Of a stretch of 64,000 nt of DNA, positions 20,601 through 28,611 are shown in pieces. Each line of letters starts with the position of its first letter. Positions within the stretch are counted from its first letter, which is position 1. Both the position numbers and the translations under genes were made by a program. The notes beneath the pieces were generated by a model. That model did no database searches, had not been told where the DNA came from, and was given only the letters and a program-made list of their open reading frames with translations. This DNA comes from Paenibacillus pabuli NBRC 13638 (GTDB taxonomy: Bacteria > Bacillota > Bacilli > Paenibacillales > Paenibacillaceae), in contig NZ_BCNM01000008.1 in NCBI RefSeq assembly GCF_001514495.1, forward strand, positions 207,797-271,796, in the 5' to 3' direction.

Positions 20601-21731
20601 ATGAGTAAATTAACCCCCAAATTATCAGATTTAGTGATCACTTTCTCCCTTTTTGAAGTAGGGAGCACCACAATGTTTTTATTAGGGGCAGATGCCAAAC
20701 AGGATGCCTGGATTGCTATGTTAATCAGTGCAATCTTAGGGCTTTTCCTTTTAGTACTCTATCTTTGGATTCACCATTTGGATAAGGGCAGAGATTTGTT
20801 TGAGCTTTTACAATATTATATGGGAACAATCCTGGGACGAGTAGTAGGCTTTTTGTTTACGTGTTACTTTATGTATGAAACTTCACGTAATTTACGTGAT
20901 TTGGGGGAACTTACTGTACTCACCTTATTAAACAAGACACCAATTGCAGTTATCATGCTTATAGCCATATTGGTTGTTGGAAACTCAGTGTGGTATGGTG
21001 CTGAAGTACTTCTGAGAACAGGTACTATTCTCCTCCCTATTGTTCTTTTTGGATATATTGTTTTGATTTTATTGATTACATCAACCGGGTTGTTACACCT
21101 GGAGAATATGGAACCGATTCTCGAAAACGGAATTAAACCTGTCTGGAATGCTGCCTTTCCGGAAATCGTATCCTTCCCCTTTGGTCAGACCGTTCTGTTT
21201 CTAATTTTTTTTAAAGTCTCAAAGCATCCTTCCACGTTCAATAAGGCTCTAATCGTTACATATTGTATTGTGGCTGTAATGCTGACCGTAATTAATCAAT
21301 TAAATATACTGGTTCTTGGGCCTTCAATCGCTGCAAATTCCACTCATCCTTTACTTCAAACGGTCCAACTTATCCAATTTGCTCAGGTACTAGAAAGAAT
21401 GGATGCAATCTTCTCTTTAATTCTCTTTCTAGGTTTAGGCATGAAAATGGCTGCATTCTTTATTGGCACTGTGACAGGACTCACTCGAATAACAAGTATT
21501 AAATACAAAAAATTAATTATACCTGCCGGGATTGCCATTTACGTATTGTCATTTCTGTCCCCAAGGTATACAGAATATATTTGGTTAGGGTTAAATGTTT
21601 CTGTAAAGTGGATTTCACCATTCTTTCAAATTCTTCTCCCTGTACTGCTTGTGACAGTCATGCTATTACGAAAGAAAAAAAGGGGTCAAGCTTCACAGAA
21701 AACAGGAGGAGAACGCTCTAACCGCATATAG
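20601..21731 (+). CDS. GerAB-family spore germination transporter-like protein, B subunit
   Basis: This 376-aa integral membrane protein has about ten helices and belongs to the endospore germination permease family of the APC superfamily. The LSDLVITFSLFEVGSTTMFLLG start and VGNSVWYGAEVLLRTGTILLPI middle are typical. It binds the germinant within the receptor. It begins 31 bp after the C-subunit stop, with GAGAGTG before the ATG, and ends the operon. A basic C-terminal tail follows the last helix. Confidence 0.94.
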   Translation: MSKLTPKLSDLVITFSLFEVGSTTMFLLGADAKQDAWIAMLISAILGLFLLVLYLWIHHLDKGRDLFELLQYYMGTILGRVVGFLFTCYFMYETSRNLRDLGELTVLTLLNKTPIAVIMLIAILVVGNSVWYGAEVLLRTGTILLPIVLFGYIVLILLITSTGLLHLENMEPILENGIKPVWNAAFPEIVSFPFGQTVLFLIFFKVSKHPSTFNKALIVTYCIVAVMLTVINQLNILVLGPSIAANSTHPLLQTVQLIQFAQVLERMDAIFSLILFLGLGMKMAAFFIGTVTGLTRITSIKYKKLIIPAGIAIYVLSFLSPRYTEYIWLGLNVSVKWISPFFQILLPVLLVTVMLLRKKKRGQASQKTGGERSNRI

Positions 21732-21843
21732 AATTATAAGATCTTCTAGGATTAGTCTTCATTTCCCGCTTTAATTTTACGATAAATAGTATGGGGTTAT
21801 ACGAAAACCATATTGTTTTAACACTTCCAAGGGGGAACAGAAC

Positions 21844-23607
21844 GTGAGACAGGCTCGCAAAAAAAAGATGGATTTAAGGTTCAAACTGTATTTGATCATT
21901 CTGATTCCGCTACTGGCCATGGGCGGTCTAATCTTGTGGGCCACCATCGACTCCAGTAAAAATGCTTCATTAATGACCATGCAGCATAACAATCAGCAGT
22001 TGGCAGTGAATACCGCCTCCCTGCTAGGCCAGGAATCGGAATTAATCAAGACATTATCCTCCACTGCATCGGAGGAGAGCAACGAATACAGAAGTCTTAG
22101 AGACGAACTCGTTAAAGTCAGGCTTCAATCGGGGGCCTTATATGTTTATATGTATAACAAAACTTCGGACGGGTGGTTCTACACCGTAGATGGAGCGAAT
22201 TGGGACGATACGGAATACAGCCCTTACGGGACTGCAATGGAATTCAATCCCCAGATCCAGGAACGCTTGTTACGCGGTGAAGTCGTCACAACAGGCATTG
22301 TAGACGATCCAACATGGGGGCAGCTATTATCCTCCTTTACACCAATCAAGGATTCGCAAGGTTCTGTCATTGGCTATCTGGGCATTGATATTTCTGCTGG
22401 AGAAGTGAATCAAGTCTCCGCAACATCCGTGAATAATGCTTATCGAACCATAATCCCGATTTTTGTGATTGTACTGATTCTATCTTTGGTCATGATGCTA
22501 TTCGTAGTAAGAGGCATTCTCAGACAAGTACGCGATATTAAGTCAAGCCTCGAACAGGTTGCTGATGGGAATCTCAAAATCGTATCCATACATATGACAA
22601 ACGATCAGCTCGGTGACATCAGTGATTTGATTAATGTCATGGTTGCCCAATTGACGAACATTCTGATGGGAATACAGCAAGGGTCCAATACCTTGCAGGA
22701 ATCCTCGAAAAATATTGCGGAAACGGCTCAAATGAACCAGCGTCAGACCGAAGAACTTTCCAAAGCAATCGAAGAAATTGCCATAGGTTCCATGAAACAG
22801 GCCGAAGAGACAGAACAATCCGTACAGCACTCAGAGAGTCTCGGCAAAATAATGGATGAAGTAGGTTCATATGTGCAAGAGTTTACCCATACTTCAGAAC
22901 AGCTATCTGCCGTGCAAGTACAAGTTACACGTGAACATGAGGTTCTACTTGAAAAGAGTCGAGAGAATGCGAAGCGTGTTGAGCATCAGCAGGGAATTTC
23001 CAGATCACTAACGTCTCAATCGGAACTCGCTTCTTCCATTAGCGGACAAATACACAACATTTTAAAACAAACTCAAATTTTATCGCTGAATGCTTCAATC
23101 GAGGCAGCCCGTGCGGGAGAAGCGGGTAAAGGCTTTGCGGTCGTTGCTGGTGAAATGGGACAGCTGGCTCAGCAATCCGAACGTTCGATCCAGGAGATTG
23201 ATGAGATCCTGAGTTCATTTGTTCAAGAGATACACCTTATGGGCAGTCATTTTGATGCGAACATGTTGGCGGTCAAGGAACAGGAAGGACAGATCGCTGA
23301 TTGCCTCCAGACGTTCAGACAGGTTAGCCGCTTATCGACCGAGGTGCAGGAGCTGGCTCAGCGTTTGGAAAGCCGGACGGTAGATATGCACTCCATTCGT
23401 CAGGAAGTGGAACAGTACTTGAGCTATATCGCTTCCGCAACCGAGGAAACTTCAGCCATGGCCGAAGAAGTTACGGCAAGTGCTGTAGAGCAGCAACGGT
23501 CGGCGAGCGAACTGTCGAACATCTCCGGGCAGCTCGGCAGCCTTGCAGGGAACCTCAAATCATATTCCGATCAATTTCAGATTGAAGTCCGCAAAACAGA
23601 TCTATAA
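21844..23607 (+). CDS. Methyl-accepting chemotaxis protein
   Basis: This 587-aa transmembrane chemoreceptor has TM1 at about 13-33, an extracytoplasmic sensor of about 170 residues with a dCache-like element (WFYTVDGANWDD, then IVDDPTWGQLLSSFTPI), TM2 at about 200-222, HAMP at about 223-275 and a long coiled-coil signalling domain. The signalling tip is conserved (SLNASIEAARAGEAGKGFAVVAGEMG), so it should couple to CheA/CheW. The start is GTG with AAGGGGG upstream. It is monocistronic, with a strong terminator after it. The ligand is unknown. Confidence 0.93.
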   Translation: MRQARKKKMDLRFKLYLIILIPLLAMGGLILWATIDSSKNASLMTMQHNNQQLAVNTASLLGQESELIKTLSSTASEESNEYRSLRDELVKVRLQSGALYVYMYNKTSDGWFYTVDGANWDDTEYSPYGTAMEFNPQIQERLLRGEVVTTGIVDDPTWGQLLSSFTPIKDSQGSVIGYLGIDISAGEVNQVSATSVNNAYRTIIPIFVIVLILSLVMMLFVVRGILRQVRDIKSSLEQVADGNLKIVSIHMTNDQLGDISDLINVMVAQLTNILMGIQQGSNTLQESSKNIAETAQMNQRQTEELSKAIEEIAIGSMKQAEETEQSVQHSESLGKIMDEVGSYVQEFTHTSEQLSAVQVQVTREHEVLLEKSRENAKRVEHQQGISRSLTSQSELASSISGQIHNILKQTQILSLNASIEAARAGEAGKGFAVVAGEMGQLAQQSERSIQEIDEILSSFVQEIHLMGSHFDANMLAVKEQEGQIADCLQTFRQVSRLSTEVQELAQRLESRTVDMHSIRQEVEQYLSYIASATEETSAMAEEVTASAVEQQRSASELSNISGQLGSLAGNLKSYSDQFQIEVRKTDL

Positions 23608-23615
23608 TAATGAAG

Positions 23616-23653
23616 AACCCCGTTACCTGTTGAAACAGACGACGGGGTTTTTG
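23616..23653 (+). terminator. Rho-independent terminator of the chemoreceptor gene
   Basis: AACCCCGT pairs with ACGGGGTT around an internal CTGTTGAAACAG mini-stem, followed by TTTTTG. It lies 8 bp after the stop codon. Confidence 0.85.
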
Positions 23654-23720
23654 AAATATTTAATTGATTACTGAATAATACATTTCATGAACACCCTTTT
23701 TAGCTTGATTAAAAAAATGT

Positions 23721-24683
23721 TTAATATAGCTTCGGTAGCTTATCCAATGTTATCGCGTAGTCACAGTGATAGGCTCTCTGCAGCTCCTCTTTTGTCGTAA
23801 ATTTCTCCGTTTTACCAAAATCCTGGGACCACGTCATAAACCACAGCCACGGAATACGTGAGGCAGATAAACTTCCGACACTCGGAATCGGACCAATCTC
23901 CCCGATAGCAGCAAGTTTTGATGTCCGTGTGATGGCAACCAGCTCCTCATACTCCTTTCTTAAATCCGTATGTTGATGAGCCGGGGGATACATATCCCTG
24001 GAAATAATGTCAACGACGTCATCCCCCACATAACCTTCGGCGAGGGGGGAGTTCCACACCCAAATTAAATTCGTTAGATTATGATAATTCGTATATCTCT
24101 GGTACATGATTCGGTACAATTGTTTTGCAATCTCGGGACCTTGGCTTCCCCACCAGAACCAGGTTCCTTCCGCTTCATGAAAGGGTCTCCACAAGATCGG
24201 AATGCGTTTGTCGCAAAATTCCCGGAGGATTTCGGCCATATGATCCATATCGGACAGCAGGGCTTTGTATTCTTTGGTCCCTTCCATAATCGCCTTACTC
24301 ACGTTAAAATCTGTATGTTCCGTGTAGAAGCTTTTATCCCTTCCATTAAGCGGAGAAAACCAATGCCATGTAAATGTAAGCAAACCTTTGCTTTTTTGCG
24401 TCCACTCCCAAGCTTTTTGCAGCGTATCCTGATTTTCAGCAACTTCCAGCAAACACTCTTCACCACTATCTTCATAATTGATATTCGGTGAATAACCGAG
24501 AAGCTCAAATCCACATAACGCTGGCCACTTCCCTGTTACTTGATGAATATAGTCCAATTCCTCCTGTGCCATCGTTTGCGTGTGCTGTCCTGTAATGATG
24601 CCCTTCCCTTCAATCTTACTGAAATAGTTCAGTACAGACCGTACTTCATCCGAAGCTTTTGGATTGCAAGGTATCGTTTTCAT
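23721..24683 (-). CDS. Beta-mannanase / mannosidase, glycoside hydrolase family 26, cytoplasmic
   Basis: This 320-aa protein is a bare GH26 catalytic domain. The acid/base Glu170 is in ILWRPFHEAEG and the nucleophile Glu262 in AAIGEIGPIPS. The aromatic GTWFWWG loop follows the acid/base, and the GQHTQT front is typical. There is no signal peptide, unlike the sister enzyme at 30887-32482, so it most likely trims imported manno-oligosaccharides. It is the last gene of the ABC transporter operon, 36 bp after the binding protein. The family is certain; an endo or exo mode cannot be told from sequence. Confidence 0.93.
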   Translation of the reverse strand: MKTIPCNPKASDEVRSVLNYFSKIEGKGIITGQHTQTMAQEELDYIHQVTGKWPALCGFELLGYSPNINYEDSGEECLLEVAENQDTLQKAWEWTQKSKGLLTFTWHWFSPLNGRDKSFYTEHTDFNVSKAIMEGTKEYKALLSDMDHMAEILREFCDKRIPILWRPFHEAEGTWFWWGSQGPEIAKQLYRIMYQRYTNYHNLTNLIWVWNSPLAEGYVGDDVVDIISRDMYPPAHQHTDLRKEYEELVAITRTSKLAAIGEIGPIPSVGSLSASRIPWLWFMTWSQDFGKTEKFTTKEELQRAYHCDYAITLDKLPKLY

Positions 24684-24719
24684 CTGATCCTGCCTTTCTG
24701 TCTATCGTTTGTAACGTGC

Positions 24720-26411
24720 TCATTGATCGCTCCATAATTTAACGCGGTCTTTAACGTATTGTCCAAAAGCCTCTTCCATCTCTTCTACTCCTGCCTTTTC
24801 CAGCTCTGCCATGTAATCATCCCAGACTTTATCAAAATTTTCCGGTTTGGCCATGACAGCTTCAGGAATTCGCTTCCATGTAATATCCTTCATTTTGGCC
24901 ATGAGAATGGTCGCCTGGCTATCACTAGGCAGAGCAATATTGTACACTGCACCGGCTTTACGTTCAGGAAACTCCTCTTCTTTTGGGAAAAGATCTCTCC
25001 AGTGCTCGACTTTGTAAGCAGCCAAGGCTTCTTTTTCGGATTCACTGTATGTAGCGGTTAGAAGATCACTATTGGTTTTCGTAAAATAATTTCCTGTGGA
25101 GTCTTCAATTCCGTCACCAAAATGAACCGAAAGGTTCCAATATAGGCCGAGACCCGATTCCTTCATGTAAGCACTGCCTTCACTATCCATCTTTTCTTGT
25201 ACTTCCTTCGGTACGGTTCTTTTTCCATCCTGTACAACGTAATCTTTTCCTTCGATCCCCCAGTTCATAAGGATCTGCCCTTCTTCCGAAGCAAGATAAT
25301 CCAAAAATTTAATTGCAGCTACAGGATCCTTGCATTCGCTGGAAATCGCAATGCCGTATCCTCCGTCAAAACCGGCTGACCAGAAATTTGTATCCTTGTA
25401 CTCCTCAGACAACGTTACTGGATAATGGCCGTAGGTTTGGTCAAATTTGCCTGCAGCTTTCAGGGCTTGCTGTGCATCTCCATAGTCCCAAGCAGGGTCG
25501 ATTAGTCCAAGTACTCGCCCGGAAGAGACTTTGGATTTAAACTGGTCCGTCTTTTGAACAAAGCTTTCTTTATCCAGCAAACCGATATCGTTCATGTGGT
25601 TTAACCATCGGAAATATTCCCGTTCCTCCGGACGGCGGAAATGATAAGTGACGTCGAATGTTTCTTGGTTCACATAATACTCACCATCATCTGGCGCACC
25701 TGTCGTGAAGAATCCCATGTTCGTTACCTGATACATATGCCAATCATCCGCATTAATGGTTAATCCGATATTTTTGTTGCCGTTTTCGTCCGTTGGATGT
25801 TTCGCCAGATAATCTGTAATCACCTTCTCATAATCCTTTATCGTACGAATCTCAGGATAGCCTGCTTCTTTTACAACACGATGCTGGAGCTGGAAGCCGC
25901 CATCCGCTTTAAATTTACGTTCATCGATCGCAGACCAGGTCGGAACGGCATAAATTGCTTGATCATCCAAACTGTATTTGGCGCGAACAATCTTATCACC
26001 CAGCATTTTTTTAATATTGGGAGCATGCTCTTCTATCAAATCCGTTAGGTCGAGAACTGCCCCAACGTCCACTAACTTTCCAATATCCGACTTGGCAGCA
26101 ATGAGATCGGGAACTTCACCAGTAGCAGCCATAATAGATACCTTTTGCACAGGGTCTCCAACTGCGAATTCGGCATCCAACACGACGCCTGTTTTCTCAG
26201 TAATAACCCTCCCTATACGATCTTGCATGTTATTCCAGTTGGGACTCCCGTCCTCTGAAAAGTAGGTTAACGTAACGGGCCCCGTACCGTTACCAGCTTT
26301 ACCGGAATCCGCGCCATCTTTATTCCCCGTACAGCCTGCAATCAGACTCAGCGCGAGACCAAAGGATACCATTGAAACGATTGTCTTTTTTCGAATTGGC
26401 TTTTGCATCAT
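24720..26411 (-). CDS. Oligosaccharide ABC transporter substrate-binding lipoprotein
   Basis: This is a roughly 563-aa extracellular solute-binding protein of the large Paenibacillus LplA-like type. The lipobox is LSLIAGC, followed by a Gly/Asp/Ser linker. The mature protein contains VTLTYFSEDGSPNW, a GEVPDLIAAKSD segment and a C-terminal MAELEKAGVEEM helix, as in manno-oligosaccharide and other oligosaccharide binders. Candidate starts are the adjacent ATGs at 26411 and 26408, with GGGAG 10 bases upstream; the frame stays open to 26435. It lies downstream of two permeases and upstream of a GH26 enzyme, so galacto-manno-oligosaccharides are the likely ligand. Confidence 0.9.
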   Translation of the reverse strand: MMQKPIRKKTIVSMVSFGLALSLIAGCTGNKDGADSGKAGNGTGPVTLTYFSEDGSPNWNNMQDRIGRVITEKTGVVLDAEFAVGDPVQKVSIMAATGEVPDLIAAKSDIGKLVDVGAVLDLTDLIEEHAPNIKKMLGDKIVRAKYSLDDQAIYAVPTWSAIDERKFKADGGFQLQHRVVKEAGYPEIRTIKDYEKVITDYLAKHPTDENGNKNIGLTINADDWHMYQVTNMGFFTTGAPDDGEYYVNQETFDVTYHFRRPEEREYFRWLNHMNDIGLLDKESFVQKTDQFKSKVSSGRVLGLIDPAWDYGDAQQALKAAGKFDQTYGHYPVTLSEEYKDTNFWSAGFDGGYGIAISSECKDPVAAIKFLDYLASEEGQILMNWGIEGKDYVVQDGKRTVPKEVQEKMDSEGSAYMKESGLGLYWNLSVHFGDGIEDSTGNYFTKTNSDLLTATYSESEKEALAAYKVEHWRDLFPKEEEFPERKAGAVYNIALPSDSQATILMAKMKDITWKRIPEAVMAKPENFDKVWDDYMAELEKAGVEEMEEAFGQYVKDRVKLWSDQ

Positions 26412-26470
26412 GACATGCACACTCCCTTTTTTCATCCTATATTAGCTGATTTCCCAGGAACCATCTTTAC

Positions 26471-27409
26471 TCAGCTTTTGACAGCACCCAGTGTCATCCC
26501 TTTAACGAAGTACTTCTGCAAGAACGGATAGACGATAAGAATCGGAATCGTTGCAATAATTGTAATCGCCATCTTGACCGAATCCGGAGACACCTGTGAC
26601 AACAGTTGAGACATATTTTCCCCTCGTACGTTGTTAGAGCTGACCGTGGTGCTCTGCAGTACTTTCATAAGCTCATATTGCAACGTTGTCAGGGATTCAT
26701 TGGAGCCATTAAAAAGATAGGTGTCAAACCAAGAATTCCATTGGCCCACGGCGAGGAACAATGCGACCGTTGCAAGCGCTGGCTTGGAAAGCGGAAGAAT
26801 GACACGCCAATAAATGGTGAAGTCGTTCGCTCCGTCCAGCTTTGCAGATTCTTGAAGTGCATAAGGAATCCCGTCGATAAACGAACGGATGATAAAGATA
26901 TTGAAGGCGCTTACGAGCCCCGGTAAAATATACACGGCGAACGTATTGATCAGATCCAGGTTTTTTATCAGGATAAAACCTGGAATCAATCCTCCAGATA
27001 CGTACATCGTGATCGCCAGAAACACAGAAACAAAACGCCTAGCTTGAAATTCTTGTCGGGACAGCGTATAGGCCACCATCGAGCCACTGACGAGCCCCGC
27101 GAGCGTTCCAACGACTGTACGAAGCACCGAAATTTTAAATCCGGTAATTAACCCATCGTAGCTGAAGATCAACTTGTAATTCTCCAGAGTGAACTCCCTG
27201 GGATATATCGAAATGCCTCCCCTAACCGTATCTACGGAATCATTGAAAGAGATAGCGAGTACATTCAAAAATGGATACAACGTCGCGACCGTAACGATTC
27301 CAATAAACAGGTACACGAAGGTATCGAAAATCCAGTCTTGGGGAGACCTGAAGGACAGCTTCGATCGTTTGATCTTACCAGTGGATGCTGTCGATTCGGA
27401 TGCGTCCAT
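26471..27409 (-). CDS. CUT1 sugar ABC transporter permease (YtcP/LplC type)
   Basis: This 312-aa inner-membrane permease has six predicted helices. The EAA loop (ESAKLDGANDFTIYWRVILPLSKP) docks a shared MsmX-like ATPase, which is not encoded here. The conserved C-terminus TLGAVKS is present. I chose the ATG at 27409, behind AGGAGG; the longer frame to 27472 overlaps the upstream permease and does not resemble the family. It pairs with the permease 16 bp upstream. Confidence 0.93.
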   Translation of the reverse strand: MDASESTASTGKIKRSKLSFRSPQDWIFDTFVYLFIGIVTVATLYPFLNVLAISFNDSVDTVRGGISIYPREFTLENYKLIFSYDGLITGFKISVLRTVVGTLAGLVSGSMVAYTLSRQEFQARRFVSVFLAITMYVSGGLIPGFILIKNLDLINTFAVYILPGLVSAFNIFIIRSFIDGIPYALQESAKLDGANDFTIYWRVILPLSKPALATVALFLAVGQWNSWFDTYLFNGSNESLTTLQYELMKVLQSTTVSSNNVRGENMSQLLSQVSPDSVKMAITIIATIPILIVYPFLQKYFVKGMTLGAVKS

Positions 27410-27425
27410 GTCTAAAAATTCCTCC

Positions 27426-28385
27426 TCACATAATGCTTTCGTTTGCAAATTTTTTGAAGAAACCATTCGCAACGAACAACAGAATCACGCTGATCATCGA
27501 GTTGAAGATACTGATAGCAGTCCCGAAAGAATATCTCCCCATGGATAAACCGTAGTTCAACGCATATAAATCCAGTACCTCAGAATAATCGCTTACCATA
27601 TGATTGCCTAGCAGGAACTGTTTCTCGAATCCGATTCCAACGAGATGGCCAATCGACATAATAAAAAGCACAATAATGGTTGGCCGGATGCCCGGAAGTG
27701 TGATATGCCATATTTGTCTGATCCGACTGGCGCCGTCAACCTTAGCTGCCTCATACAGTTCAGGTCCAATGCCGGAGATGGCTGCCAAATAGATTATTGC
27801 GTTCCAGCCTGTTTCTTTCCAGACGTCCGCTCCAGTCACGATCCCCCAAAATAATTGGCCCTTAGCCATAAACTGGATGGGCTGGTCGATAAGATTCAGT
27901 CCCAAGAGCAGGTCGTTCACGGCACCTCCTTCAGTCGATAGCATTTTGATGACAATTCCAGCTGCGACTACCCAGGACACAAAGTGCGGCAGATACGAAA
28001 CCGTTTGCACAAATCGCTTCATGACCTGAACCCGAACTTCGTTTAGCATGACGGCGAACAGTACAGGAAACACGAAACCAGCCACAAGTCCCATAAAACT
28101 CATTGCCAGCGTATTTCTCAGCACCAAGTAGAAGTGCTCATCTTGGAACAACATCTGGAAATGATCGAATCCGACCCATTTTTGCTCAAAAAATCCTTTG
28201 CCCGGTTTGTAGTTTTGAAATGCCATTGTCCAGCCCCACAGCGGCAAATACTGAAACACAAAAACCCAAATTACAAAGGGAAAAGACATCATGTACAGGT
28301 ATTTCTGATTTTTGAATACTATCCACTTTTGTGTGTTTTTACGCCTTTCATTGTGGGTTCGACTTTTAGCTGTTATCGCTTTCAT
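27426..28385 (-). CDS. CUT1 sugar ABC transporter permease (LplB/YteP type)
   Basis: This 319-aa membrane permease has six helices after a basic N-terminus. It contains QYLPLWGWTMAFQNYKPGKGF, typical of LplB, and the EAA loop YEAAKVDGASRIRQIWHITLPGIRP. The ATG at 28385 has a near-perfect AAAGGAGGGGG ribosome site 6 bases upstream. A CRE-like operator overlaps the start codon and codons 2-5. It is first of the transporter genes and about 225 bp after the alpha-galactosidase stop, so a promoter in that gap is likely. Confidence 0.93.
   Translation of the reverse strand: MKAITAKSRTHNERRKNTQKWIVFKNQKYLYMMSFPFVIWVFVFQYLPLWGWTMAFQNYKPGKGFFEQKWVGFDHFQMLFQDEHFYLVLRNTLAMSFMGLVAGFVFPVLFAVMLNEVRVQVMKRFVQTVSYLPHFVSWVVAAGIVIKMLSTEGGAVNDLLLGLNLIDQPIQFMAKGQLFWGIVTGADVWKETGWNAIIYLAAISGIGPELYEAAKVDGASRIRQIWHITLPGIRPTIIVLFIMSIGHLVGIGFEKQFLLGNHMVSDYSEVLDLYALNYGLSMGRYSFGTAISIFNSMISVILLFVANGFFKKFANESIM
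28371..28384 (-). promoter_or_regulatory. Candidate CcpA operator (CRE) overlapping the permease start codon
   Basis: The minus strand reads TGAAAGCGATAACA, a full match to the CRE core. The TG is part of the start codon ATG, so the site also encodes Met-Lys-Ala-Ile-Thr. An identical 16-mer (ATGAAAGCGATAACAG) lies upstream of the secreted GH26 gene at 32514-32529. CcpA here would act as a roadblock. Confidence 0.65.
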
Positions 28386-28522
28386 TTTGTCCCCCTCCTT
28401 TCTTTTTACAATCATAAGGCAAAGGTTAATTCGACAACATATCAGGGATTTCGCATCATTTCATTCCACAATCTCCTTAATTTTCAGAAAAAATCATGAT
28501 TTTCATTTTTATTCGAACGAAT

Positions 28523-28551
28523 CCCCTGCTGATCGGAATAACCTGCAGGGG
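28523..28551 (-). terminator. Hairpin after the alpha-galactosidase gene
   Basis: CCCCTGC and GCAGGGG form a 7-bp stem with a 15-base loop, 61 bp past the alpha-galactosidase stop. The T-run after it on the minus strand is poor, so it may only attenuate read-through into the transporter genes. Confidence 0.4.
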
Positions 28552-28611
28552 GTTCCAGTCTTTGAATATATGGAATGAAAAACAGAATAACTCTGGCTCC
28601 GTCCTCTCCTT

